Origin: Monodelphis domestica
Taxonomy: Eukaryota > Chordata > Mammalia > Didelphimorphia > Didelphidae
Direction: 5' to 3'
DNA: 64,000 nucleotides
Assembly: GCF_027887165.1 (NCBI RefSeq)
Contig: NC_077228.1
Location: forward strand, 384,252,456-384,316,455
Every line of letters begins with the position of its first letter. Positions within the stretch are counted from its first letter, which is position 1. Below, piece after piece: positions 48,070 to 58,908 of this stretch. Under the pieces are notes generated by a model, which saw nothing but the letters and a program-made list of their open reading frames with translations, did not search any database and was not told the origin of the DNA. The translations under genes were made by a program, and so were the position numbers.

Positions 48070-48885
48070 ATTTCCTCATTGGACATTGCTTCATGTACTA
48101 TGAGATCCAGCCAAACTGACCACTCTATTCCTCACTCATAACACTCCATCTCCCATCTACATGTCTTCTTCCTGGTAGTTCCCTATGTTTGAAATGCACC
48201 CCTTCCTTACTTCTACCTCATCCCCTGTTAAGTTGCATCTTGACTACCATTTTCTGCAGGAGCCCTTCCTGATCTCCCAAATGCTATGGTGCTCTCTTCA
48301 AAACTACCTTCTACTGAAGTACTTTGCATGTACATATTATTTATTTATTTAAAATTTATTTGAATATTTTATGTGTACTACTCAATTAGAATACAAGCCC
48401 TTTAAAATATGTTTTTCAGTAATGTCCAACTCTTCCTTATTCCATGGACTATCTACTCCATGACCTTAAGGATCATGGAGTTTTCTTGGCAAAGATGCTG
48501 GAGTGGTTCACCATTTCCTTCTCTAATGGATTAAGACAAACACAAATTAAGTAATTTACCAGGTTCACACATTTAGTGTCTGAGGTTGAATTGGAACTCA
48601 AGTTTTCCTGACTCTAAGGACTCTATGCATTGAGCAATCTAGTTGTCTCCTAAGCAAAAAGAGGTTAAGTAATTTGACCAATGTCACACAGTTACTAAAT
48701 GTCTGAAGTTGGATTTGAACTCAAGTATTCCTGACTTAAGGTCAGCACTCTATCCACTGAGCCAAACAATTCTTCCTTCATTATAAGTAAGAATTGTCTT
48801 ATTCTTTGTAGCTGTATCAGCTACAAGAACTAGCACAGTTCTTGACATACAGGAGGCAATTAATAAATATTTGTTGATTGATTAT
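48070..48885 (+). repeat. L2 LINE 3' end split by two reverse SINEs
   Basis: The L2 runs from about 48070 (TCCAGCCAAACTGACCACTC) to about 48408 (TTAGAATACAAGCCCTTTAA) and resumes at about 48785 to its end (TTAATAAATATTTGTTGATT). The interval 48410-48780 holds Mar1-like SINE sequence on the minus strand, apparently one and a half copies. Confidence 0.7.
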
Positions 48886-48889
48886 TGGA

Positions 48890-50145
48890 AATCAGATAGA
48901 AAGACCCAGTAATATTTAGGGTATAGAAGCAAGAGAGATAGCAATGTATCTTGCTTAATGACACTTTCATTGATAAAGTCATATCTGCTGAACCATTTGA
49001 CAGTACTAAGATCTTTCTCTGGTGGTGAGAAATTTCTTTTTGGTGCTTCAGTGACTGTGGCTGCTGAAGAGGCAAAGGTCACTTCAATAGGCCTGGGTAT
49101 CTGGAATTCCGATGAGGATTCTGAGAAACATCTCCATGTAAGAGTGTTAAAGTGATAGATACAGCTAAAGAAATATATACCCTATAGCTAATGTACAAAA
49201 AGTGACACAAGTGGGCTCAAGACCTAGCTCAACCATTTATCAGCTGAGTGCTCTAGAACAAATCCCCTTACCTCTATGGAGTCCAATTTTATCTATTTTT
49301 TTAAATGGGTTAAATGTTCCACTAAATTTTTATAGTGCTTAAAAAAGCAATGTGGATCAGATAACCATCCCAGATCCTAGAAATTCTGGAGTTAAACTCA
49401 AATGTTCTCATAGTGAGGTTAGAGTACTGTTGAAACTGTGGGGGTGCCTCTGATAGTTGAAGTCGTGCAGCCAAGATAAAGTATTCCATTGGTTGTACCA
49501 GAACTTTCAGGTCTCAAATTGCTTACTTCAAGTTAAGCTTCTTTTATCTCTATTCCTTTATTTTTGAATAAGATCTGTTGTGTTTCTTCATAGGGTGATA
49601 GTTCTTCCATGCTGTTAGTGTCCTTTCAAAGGCAAATGCCATGAAAATTAAGGAGATCTGAATCATTGATGGCTATAACTTTCCCTCCCACAATTCCTTT
49701 CAAAAAGATGTTTAACCTGGACATATTTTCAGCATGAGGCAGAACATCTCCAAGTCTCCAATATAATTTTTATCAGTGGAACCAACTAGAATAATGATGT
49801 TCAATGGCAACATGACAAAATAATGGATTATAGAATGGAGGCATTTATTCACTTTTGAACTTTAAGTAGTATTCCTAAATCCTCTGATGTCTTATTCTGA
49901 TAATTCATAATGGTATAAAAATGCTGCTGATTTGTTGAAAGTTTTCTCAGAAGAGCACAAATATTTCTAGTCCTACACCGACAGAAAGATGAATCTTGTG
50001 TATTTTGTGAGGGATAGAATGTCTGTCATTTAAGTATCAACCCAGATAAGTTCAGAGAGGCTAATGATCAGATGATTACCAGATGACCTTTCTTTGTGGA
50101 TAGGAAAAGGGTCATAGTAAAATGTAGAAAGAATTCATTAAAGTA
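48890..50145. other. Unassigned sequence
   Basis: 48958-49155 is open on both strands (65 to 71 codons each) but shows no motif that I recognise. The rest shows nothing nameable. Confidence 0.35.
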
Positions 50146-50149
50146 TAGA

Positions 50150-51840
50150 GTATCAAAAAATTCAAAGTAAGAGAACCATCAAACTAATAAAAAAAGACTA
50201 GAAGATGGTTTTATGGGAAAAAATCAACATAATGCACAAACCAATTGTTAATTTGATTTTTCAAAAAAGAAAGAAGACAATCAAATTACCAGTATTAAAA
50301 TTGAAAAAGAATTCACAGCCAATGAAAAAGTTAAATCAATTATTAAAACTTATTTTGCCCAACTACATGCCAACAAATCTGACACTCTAAATGAAACAAA
50401 TGAATATTAACAAAAATATAAATTAATCAGATTAATAGAAGAAAGTAGAATACTTAAACAATCCCATATAAGAAAAAGAAATTGAATAAGCCATCAATGA
50501 ATTCTCTCCCATGGGTACAGATTCACACATGACTTCTATCAAACATTTTTTAAAAAAATTAAATTCAATACTATATAAAATTCTTGGGAAAATATAGCAG
50601 AGGAATGAAATCTACCAAATTCCTTTTATGACACAAATATGGTGTGAATAGCTAAGCCAAGAAAAGCAAAAGCACAGAAAGAAAATTACATAGCAATCCC
50701 TTAATGAATAGTAATTAAAATTTTTTAAATAAAATACTAGCAAAGAGATAAAAGCAATATATCATAAGAATCACACACCATGACCAGGTGAGATTTATGT
50801 CATAAATGCAGCGATGATTCAATATTAGGAAAACTATCAGCATAATTGATCATATCTATAACAAACCTTATAGAAAACATACAATTATCTCAATAGATGC
50901 AGAAAAAGTTTTTGACAAAATACAATACATATTCCTTATTAAAACACTGAAATAAATGGAGCTTTCCTTAAAATGATAAATAGCATCTAAGACCATCAGT
51001 CAGTACTAACTTTTAATGGGGATAATCTAGAAGCCTCCCCAGTAAGAGCAGGGATGAAGTAAGGCTACCCATTATTATCACTACTATTCAATATCATATT
51101 AGAAATGCTAGCCATAACAATAAGAGATGAACAACTAATTGAAATGATCAGAATAGGCAATAAAGAATTAAAGTTATCACTTTTTGCAGATGACATGATG
51201 CAATATATAGAGAACCCCAGAGGATTGGCCCCAAAATTAATTGAAACAATAACTTTAGCAAAGTTGCAGGATGTAAAATAAACCTATGTAAATCATCAGT
51301 GTTTTTATTTACCATCAACAAAATCCAACCAAGAATAGAAGAAAGATAAATTACATTTAAAATATTTGTAGATAACATAAAATATCTGGGGATGTACCTA
51401 CCAAAATAAAACTAAGAACTATGTGAACACAATTACAAGATACAAATAAAGTCAGAACAAATAATTGGAAAAACATTAATTGCTCATGGGTTAGCTGAGT
51501 TAATGTAATTGAAATGAGGGGTGGCTCAGTGGATTGAGAACCAGGCCTAGAGACAGGAGGTCCTAGGTTCAAATCTGACTTCAGATACTTCCCATTTGTG
51601 TGACCTTGAGCAAGTCACAACTCCCATTGCCTACCCCTTACCAACACAGTAGTGAGTCTATGACAGAAGGTAAGGGTGTGTGTGTGTGTGTGTGTGTGTG
51701 AGTGTGTGTGTGTGATTGAAATGACAATTCTACCTATCTAGTGCCATACTAATCAAAGTACCAAAAAAAATTATTTCACAGAGCTAGAAAAAATAATTTA
51801 AAAATTAATCTAAAGGAACAAAAGGTCAAGAATATCAAGT
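50150..51840 (+). pseudogene. L1 ORF2 reverse transcriptase region, decayed
   Basis: Diverged L1 ORF2. CATCAATAGATGCAGAAAAAG-like sequence near 50895 encodes [13 protein letters not shown], and the catalytic box reads FADD at 51183-51194, followed by the ENPRG segment. Many stops and indels interrupt it. A SINE1 splits it at 51508-51724, after which CTAGTGCCATACTAATCAAAG continues ORF2. No intact protein can be made. Confidence 0.8.
51508..51724 (+). mobile_element. SINE1 inserted in L1, with a (TG)n tail
   Basis: ATTGAAATGA at 51508-51517 and 51715-51724 flanks a SINE1. In place of the usual A tail after GGTAAGGG, the element ends in a TG array of about 40 bp. Confidence 0.9.
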
Positions 51841-51849
51841 GAGAAGAGA

Positions 51850-52430
51850 GTGCCTTAGTAACAGCAAAAGCTGAAAGCTCCCCAAGAATCATCCCAAACC
51901 AATCTTAGAATAACACCTCAAAATTACAAGAGTCACAAAAACAATGACCAGATGGAGTGATGGGTCTCTGCTGTGGAAAACAATGTGAAAGGTAGGCAGA
52001 GAAAATCCATTTTCATGGGGTAAGGATAACTGGAAGTAAAAGTGCACACAGAAGTGTGAGGAGTGACCACCTCCCAACCTAAGTGCACCAAATTCTGAAC
52101 CTGAGCATAGGACAAATTTGGGATCCCCAGACCCTGCCTAAACCAGCAACAGAACACCTCCCCCCACCCACTCCTTGAAGTCCCAAGCCCTAGCACTAGC
52201 CCACAGTGAGACCCTGAACCTGTGGTAAGTCCCCTACCCTGAGTGGAACAGAAACATTATATAATGATCAACTGGGAAAGGCAAAACTATTAAGCACAAT
52301 ACAAGATTTCAAGATAATCCCAAGGGACTCATGATGAAAAATGTTATCCACTACCAAGAACTGTTGAGGTCTGGAGGTAGATTTTTCTTTTTATTTCCTT
52401 TACAGGTTGCTTCTGGTATGGGTGATGTGT
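51850..52430 (+). mobile_element. L1 5' UTR-like piece joined to L1 3' UTR-like piece
   Basis: 51850-52260 resembles the 5' UTR at 57.4-57.7 kb (GATGGAGTGATGG, GTGGAAAACAATGTGAAAGG, CCCAAGCCCTAGC). From about 52310, GGGACTCATGATGAAAAATG is an L1 3' UTR phrase. The order suggests a rearranged or internally deleted L1. Confidence 0.45.
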
Positions 52431-52439
52431 GTCTTCTTT

Positions 52440-54275
52440 TAAAGCATGAAAATATATACTGAAAAAATAAAGGGACTGGGGCAACCCTTATTTGGTGTTA
52501 TTGATAGCTAGGCTTCCTGATGTATGAGCCTAACTGGGTTGTCTTTCTCCCTGACCAGAGGGTTTCAAGGGTGTATGATAGAAGTTCAGTACAGGGAGAG
52601 ACAGGATCTAGTATTCAGATAAAGACATCAAAAGGGTATGCATTTGACGTTTTGCTTGAACTTTGTGAAAAGTCAAGTGCCCTTTGATATCTTTCTGATA
52701 CTAGCCTGTCAGGATGTCATCAATGGTGGATGCCTCTGGGAACCATTGCTTTGACCAGAGTCTGTGAGAAATGATACCCTAGAGCCCCTATTCCCTCTAT
52801 CTCTATAAGATATCCAGTGACTTACCTGGCTGCATATTACATGGAAATAACAGTGGTTTATTTCTAAGACAAGTAAGGGAAAGGTGTAGGAAAGAGGTTA
52901 TCAGGATACCCTGTGATATTCCCTTCAAACTGATCTTTGATTCTTTTGCTGTGGCCATCAGCTGGCATCAGGTCTACCAGAAAATCTTCTCTTCCTAATC
53001 TAAATATAATATGCCTAAGCATCCAAGTAAACAGTTAAGTCTAATGTAGTAGTAGAGATAATAAAACTTCTGGTCAGAAATACAGACTGCCCACCTAGGA
53101 TAAAACCCTATTTGGGTCAATCTCTAAAGTCTTGTCTGACTTCCAAATGTTCACAAGATCTCTGTGATGATTGACTTTATATCAGAGTCACAGCAATCAT
53201 TTTGGGACACTGCAGGCTATTAGATGATATTGATTTCACTTAGAGGTCAAGATACACCTTCTACTCTCTTCCAAGGTTCAAGAGAATCTCCCCTCATGTC
53301 AGTTGAGAACTCTCCCAGCAGCCCTTCTAGTGCATTCCATCTCTGTCTCTCCATCATCTCTCTTCCTGTATGTTCTATCTCTGCTCTTCATTTCATCCAT
53401 TCCTACACATGACAGCACTGGTATAACCTATATCAGACAATTTACTGTCTTGAAGAGTAGGGAGAGGAGGGGGGGGGGGGGACTGAATATCAAGATGTCA
53501 GATAAAAGTTGTTAAAAATTGTTTCTACATGTCATTAAGGAAAACTGAAATTGAAAAGTAAAACATAGATGAATTGCTATTTTCAACGATGAACTGGTCA
53601 TTGGAAGATGCACATATTCCAGGAATGTAAATGAGAACCACCATCTTTTCCCTACTCTCCTTTTCCTCTAAGCAAAAGGCAAGAATCCATCTGCTTCTTA
53701 TGATGTGTTCTAGTTATACAGATGGGAAAAGGCAGGCATATTCTATTTAAGATAGTTTAAACAGCTTGTAGGAACATGTAATCTCCAAAGACTGCTGGAA
53801 AAGCCAGACTGATTTTCTTCCCACTATTGTAAAGCAAGTCACATTACCACCTTCTTTGAGAAACTATCCAACTAATTGAACTATTAAGCCAGGCAGCTAT
53901 CCCTATATGCAGGCAGGAGTAATTTTCCCTTGTCTCCTCTATCCCCTTAACTTAAATAGGAACTTTCCATGCCAAATTATATTTATATAATCCTCTTCTC
54001 ACTTTCCCCAGGGCCATCTCCAGCACTGACTAGACTCTGGGGTCAAGACATCCCCTCCCAAAACATTTTCATTCTACCCAACCAATATCCTACTCCAAAT
54101 ATGCCTGTCCTTTTCATTATGCTTTCTGGAATATCTGTTCCATAAACCCTTTCTCATTCATCTTTCTTCTGGCTTTCAGTGAGACCTACACCCCTCATGA
54201 AGACCTCTTTCTCTGATAATCCAGTACTGACTATGTCTTTTATCCTACTCCTGACTCACTGGTATTGAGAAGAAT
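52440..54275. other. No recognised feature
   Basis: Unique-looking sequence. An 11-base G run is at about 53470-53480. No exon was seen. Confidence 0.4.
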
Positions 54276-54279
54276 TCAA

Positions 54280-54590
54280 ATATTTTTTTGCCCTCCATTG
54301 CTACGTCTATAGTCTCTCTATTATCTTCACTGAACAGTCTCCCCCTTGACATTCATGCTCACCAAATTCATCACCCAATCCAGTTCCTGCTGGCTTTTAT
54401 CTATCATCTTCCAGGACATTTTCTTCCATCCTTATTAAGTTCAAAGTCTAGCTTTCAGGCTTTCTCTCCTCCCCAACTCCTGCCCTCAAACAAGGGAATT
54501 TCAAAATACATATTGATGTCCTTCAAATATCCTAACTTTCCTCTTCCTCCTTCTCTATTCCACCTTAGCTGTAAACAGTGATGGTTCTTC
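54280..54590 (+). pseudogene. CR1/L2-clade LINE endonuclease fragment
   Basis: Translated pieces resemble the AP-endonuclease part of CR1-like LINEs: FIYHLPGHFLP (compare YRPP-G-FL) followed by GNFKIHIDVLQ (compare GDFNIHVD). Highly decayed and short. Confidence 0.5.
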
Positions 54591-54835
54591 ATACTAATTT
54601 CCTATAGTGCAATGATATTCTATAACATTCACCAGGATTACTTGAATGATTCCTCATTTGAGGGACAAGTTTCCAGTTTTTTATGCAAAGAGTGTTACAT
54701 AAATATTTCAATATATGTAGGACTCTAGTTGACCTCAAAATAAACTTTATTGATAGCTTCTGTTTTTACATCGCCTATATTTCCCAACATACCCCTCAGT
54801 CCTTTTCCTCTCAGAAGACTGTATCTCATAAAATT

Positions 54836-56035
54836 ATTTTTAAAAAGGATAAGCAAATTACATGATTACATCTCAATAAATGCAGAAAAAGCCTTTGGCA
54901 AAATGCAACACCCATTCCTATAGAAACACTAGAAAATATAGGCATTAAAGGGCCTTTCCTCAAAATAATAAATAGTATTTTTAAACCATCAACAAGTATC
55001 ATCTGCAATGGGGATAAGCCTTCCCAATGAGATGAATAGGCAGTTTTCAGATAAAGAAATCAAAACTATCAAAAAGCACATGAAAAAGTGTTCTAAATCT
55101 CTCATAATTAGAGACATACACATTGAAACAATTATGAGGTACCACCTCACATCTAGCAGATTGGTCAATATGACAGTAAAGGAAAATAATAATTGTGGGA
55201 GGGGTTATGGCAAAATTGGGACACTAATGCATTGCTGGTGGAGGTGTGAATTAATCCAGCCATTCTGGAAGGCAATTTGGAATTATGTGGAACGGGCTTT
55301 AAAAGAATGCATACCCTTTGATCCAGCAACATCCCTACTAGGTTTGTACCCCAAAGAGATAATAAGGAAAGATACATGGACAAAAATATTTATAGCTGCA
55401 CTCTTTGTAGTGGCAAAAAATTGGAAACTGAGGGGATGCCTTTCAATTGGGGAATGGCTGAACAAATTGTGGTATCTGTTGGTGATGGAATACTATTGTG
55501 CTGTAAGGATTGATGATCTGGAGGCTTTCCATATGAACTGGGAAAACTTCAATGAAATGATGCAGAATGAAATGAGCAGAACCAGGAGAACATTACACAT
55601 AGAAAGTAAAACATTATGGAACAATCCAATGTAATGAACTTTGCTACTAGTAGCAATGAAACAAGCCAGGATACTCCTGAAGGACTTATGGGAAAGAATG
55701 CTAATGATATTGAGAGAACGAACTATGGGAGTAGAAATGCAAAATATATGACATCACTTATCACATGTGTGTGTATATGTGTGTGTGTGTCTGTGCCTGT
55801 GTCTGTGTGTCTGTGTGATTTGAGGTTTAGGCTTTAAAAGATTGCTCTATACCAAAAATGAATAATATGGAAATAAGTATCAAGTGATAACATTTGTACA
55901 ACCCAGTGGAATTGCTTGTTGGCTCTGGGAGGAGGGAGGGAAGAGAGAAGAGAAAGAAAATGAATCATGCAAACATGGAAAATTTTTTCAAACAAAAATT
56001 AATTTAAAAAAAGAAAAAACTGAGGAGGAAGCCTT
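54836..56035 (+). mobile_element. L1 with internal deletion
   Basis: The left part (to about 55031) is reverse transcriptase sequence (ISINAEKAFGKMQHP and SSICNGDK). At AATGAGATGAATAGG it jumps directly to the ORF2 C-terminal region. The right part ends in a 3' UTR with GGGAGGAGGGAGGGAAGAG and an A-rich tail near 56020. A (TG)n stretch lies at 55767-55815. Confidence 0.85.
55008..55634 (+). pseudogene. L1 ORF2 C-terminal remnant
   Basis: An open frame of 208 codons from the deletion junction to the ORF2 end: [48 protein letters not shown] and SRTRRTLHIESKTLWNN. It corresponds to the C-terminal part of the copy at 14981-15972 but is clearly diverged, so it comes from a different L1 subfamily or age. 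Upstream reverse transcriptase and endonuclease domains are missing. Confidence 0.85.
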
Positions 56036-56344
56036 CTTGTGGCTTTCCTCCTCTACTAAATGAACAAATAAATTTCTTTCTACCCCCCCCCATAAAAAGG
56101 ATAAATAATTGAGCAAAACTAACTATAACTAACATATCAAAAAATCTTACCTTTCTATGCAAGGTTCCCTATCCATAATCTCTCTACTTCTATAAAGAAT
56201 GAAAGGAGGTGACTTCTTTTATCTGTTCTTTGGGCCCAAGCTTGTCATAATTTCATAGTTTTTTTTTGTTTCAGTTTTTTTACTTCTTGTCTTTTCCCCC
56301 ATTTATATTGTTGTAGTCATTGTATATATTATCTTTGTGGTTCT

Positions 56345-56825
56345 ACTTTGGGACCAGTTAGATGGTACAGTGGATGGAGTTATGGGCCCTAGAGTCAGGA
56401 AGACCTCCGTTTAATTATGACCTTAGGGGGCAGCTGGGTAGCTCTGTGTACTGAGAGCCAGGTCTAGAGATGGGAGGTCTTTGGTTCAAATCTGGCCTCA
56501 GACACCTCCTAGCTGTTTGACCCTGGGCAAGTCACTTAAGCCCCATTGCCTAGCCTGTACCACTCTTCTGCCTTGAAGCCAATACACAGTATTGAGGTTT
56601 AGCTAAGGGTTTAAAAAAAAAATTATGACCTCAGATATTCTCTTGTGTTTATGGTTTGGGATAAGCCACTTAAACTTTAGTTTCCTCAAATATAAAATGA
56701 GAGTAATAACACCTATTTCCCAGGGTTATTGTGAAGTTCAAATGATATCATATTTGTAAAAGGTATGTAATATAATACCTGGTACATATTATATGCTGTA
56801 CAAATACTAGTTATTATTATTATTA
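56345..56825 (+). repeat. MIR-type SINE split by SINE1
   Basis: Head GGGACCAGTTAGATGGTACAG; after the SINE1 it resumes with CCTCAGATATTCTC and ends ATGCTGTACAAATACTAG. Confidence 0.7.
56413..56631 (+). mobile_element. SINE1 with 11-bp duplication
   Basis: AATTATGACCT at 56413-56423 and 56621-56631 flanks a full-length SINE1 (GGGGGCAGCTGGGTAGCTC to AAGGGTTTAAAAAAAA). The insertion point TT/AATT fits L1 endonuclease. Confidence 0.92.
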
Positions 56826-57094
56826 TTACCAGATCATTTGTCTTTCCCTGCTTCCTTATATTTGTAATTTCTCATGGTATAATAATATTCCATTACATTC
56901 ATATAGCACAATTTATCTATTCCTCAGTCATTGGATGATTTTTGTTTACAGTTCTTAAGTATAATTAATAATGTTGTAAGTAGCTTGGTTGTCATTACAG
57001 ATTGAAACTCATCTAAACTTTTGAAAGTTTGAGGAACTGCACATAGGTCAATGGAGCTGTATAATAAAATGTGTGGAGGGGAGTAAAATACTTT

Positions 57095-57325
57095 TTTTTA
57101 ATCTGGAAACATAAGAATGGACCACATTATGAAGAGCTTTAAATGCCAAGCAGAAACGTAATGGGAGTCACTGAAGCTCATTGAACAAAGGGATAATATG
57201 ATCAAAGAGATGCTTTAGAAAAATCGCTGTGGAAACTGAATGGAAGATTGATTGGGATAGGAGAGACTTAAGGTAGAGAAAGAAACTAGAAATCTATTAT
57301 AATAGTTCAGGCAAGAGTTCATGAG
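57095..57325. repeat. Ancient interspersed repeat, family not named
   Basis: GGGAGTCACTGAAGCTCATTG, GATAATATGATCAAAGAGATG and ATTATAATAGTTCAGGCAAG match the family of 5030-5475. Confidence 0.5.
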
Positions 57326-58305
57326 GGTTAGGGCTGGAGCCAAGATGGCAGAGTAGAAGCAGGGAAAAATCAAACAACTCTGAGAATCTTTTCCAACCAA
57401 CCTTAAAAATAAGGCTTCAAAATGAATACGTGAGTGAAAGAACTAACAAGGGGATGGAGTGAAGCATCTTTCCTGCAGAAAACAACTTGGAAGGTAGACA
57501 GATAGAATCTGGTTCACTGGAGTGAGAGGAGCGCTCAGTCTGCTGCAAAGCTTTACCAAGGAATATTGGTGCAAACCAACAGTAATTCTTTAAACTCTTT
57601 AAACTTCCCAACTCTAAAGTTCCAAGCCCCAGCCCAAGTGAGACTCCAAGCTTTAGCCATAGGAAGTCAGTAAGGCACCTAGCTGGTACAAGACCAAGGG
57701 GAGGGCCAGAGCCATTGCTCAAGCCTGCTGTGAGGTTCCACATAGCAGTGCAAAGCAGTCCATGCAGTGCACCTAGTCTGGGTAATCCCAAAGTGAGGCC
57801 TGGAGCCCCATCACAAGCCTGAAGTGAGGACCTAAACCCCAGTGCAATGCAGTCCACAGCACAGTTGGCCTATATAAGTCCAGAACCAGATCCAGTGCCC
57901 CTACCCAAGTTCAAAGGGAGATTACTGGGACAAGATAGTCCACAATGTGCCTGACTTGATCAAGCCCAGAGTGGCCTGAAGCCCCTGCCCAAGCCTGAGG
58001 CTAGACCCTGAGCCTATAAACAAGGTAGCTCACATTGCTCTAAGGTCTGCAAGTCATCAGCAATCCTAGGGTGTTATCAAATCAGCAGTGGGAGGTGGCT
58101 TTCAGAACTCCCAATCCAGAGGCCATTATATTACATGGGAAAAACTGAAACTTGCAGAAATCCAGAAATAGAACTACAGACTTAGTTAAGCTAAGCAAAG
58201 AAAAAATGGAGTTTTAGAGAGTGTTTCCTCTACCATGAGAACAGAGCCCATTTTTAAATATAAAAATCAAGAAAAAGACTGGAAAAATGAGGAAATAGAA
58301 AAAAG

Positions 58306-58645
58306 CAAATGAAGGAGCCCCAAGCAGGGAGCTGCTTGGTCAGTACAGCACCTATCACTATAGAATATCTGACCAACAGACCCCTGTCAGGGAACCTAAA
58401 TTCCAGGAGAAACTTGTGCCGACACCCAAAACGTAGATTCCAGGAGAAACTTGTGGGCCACGTATGGTGGCTAGTGATATGCTCACAGGCATTGGGTATA
58501 AAAGACTCTGCACTCACAACTGCAGGCGGAACTCTTATGCTGAGCTTCCCCTGGTGCATACCAGAATAAAGGACGCTTCTGCTTGATTGCATTGTCTGTG
58601 GGTTTTCCTTGGTGGTGGGTGACGAACTGGACCCTAACACAAACA
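58306..58645 (+). mobile_element. Solo LTR in the L1 5' UTR
   Basis: The LTR (58310-58641, 332 bp) starts TGAAGGAGCC and ends CTAACACA. CAAA flanks it on both sides (6-bp view: AGCAAA and AACAAA). A TATA box GGTATAAAAG at about 58495 and an AATAAA at about 58565 sit in the right order for a plus-strand LTR. It ends 8 bp before the L1 ORF1 ATG at 58649. Confidence 0.8.
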
Positions 58646-58908
58646 AACATGGACAACTTTAATGTAGATAAAGAAGAGCTAGACAGAGACTCAGAAGCAG
58701 ACAGTGAAAGCATAGCAGCTACTTTCAAAGGAAAATATGAATTGGTCTCAGGCTCTGGAAGATCTCAAAAAGGATTTCAAAAATCAAAGCAGAGGGAAAA
58801 TGGGGAAGAGAAATGAAAGTAATGCAAGAAGAAAATAATAATTTTAAAAGGAGAACTAGTCAAATGGAAAATGATGTTCAAAAGTTCACAGAAAAAAAAT
58901 AATTTCTT

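Larger units (their letters stand above)
56230..57010 (-). mobile_element. Old L1 3' fragment holding nested SINEs
   Basis: L1 phrases in reverse at 56300-56344 (TATTGTTGTAGTCATTGTAT) continue at 56826-57000 (GTATAATAATATTCCATTAC, CACAATTTATCTATTCC). The interval between is a MIR-type SINE, itself split by a SINE1. Confidence 0.6.

Noticed and set aside
54288..54581. 97-codon plus-strand frame as a possible small protein
   Set aside because: Overlaps decayed CR1/L2-type endonuclease sequence and is low in complexity.
54862..55018. Start of a host gene before the 208-codon frame
   Set aside because: It is L1 reverse transcriptase sequence joined by an internal deletion to the ORF2 end.
58254..58728. 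Minus-strand frames of 130 and 81 codons
   Set aside because: They lie across a solo LTR and L1 sequence. No motif.
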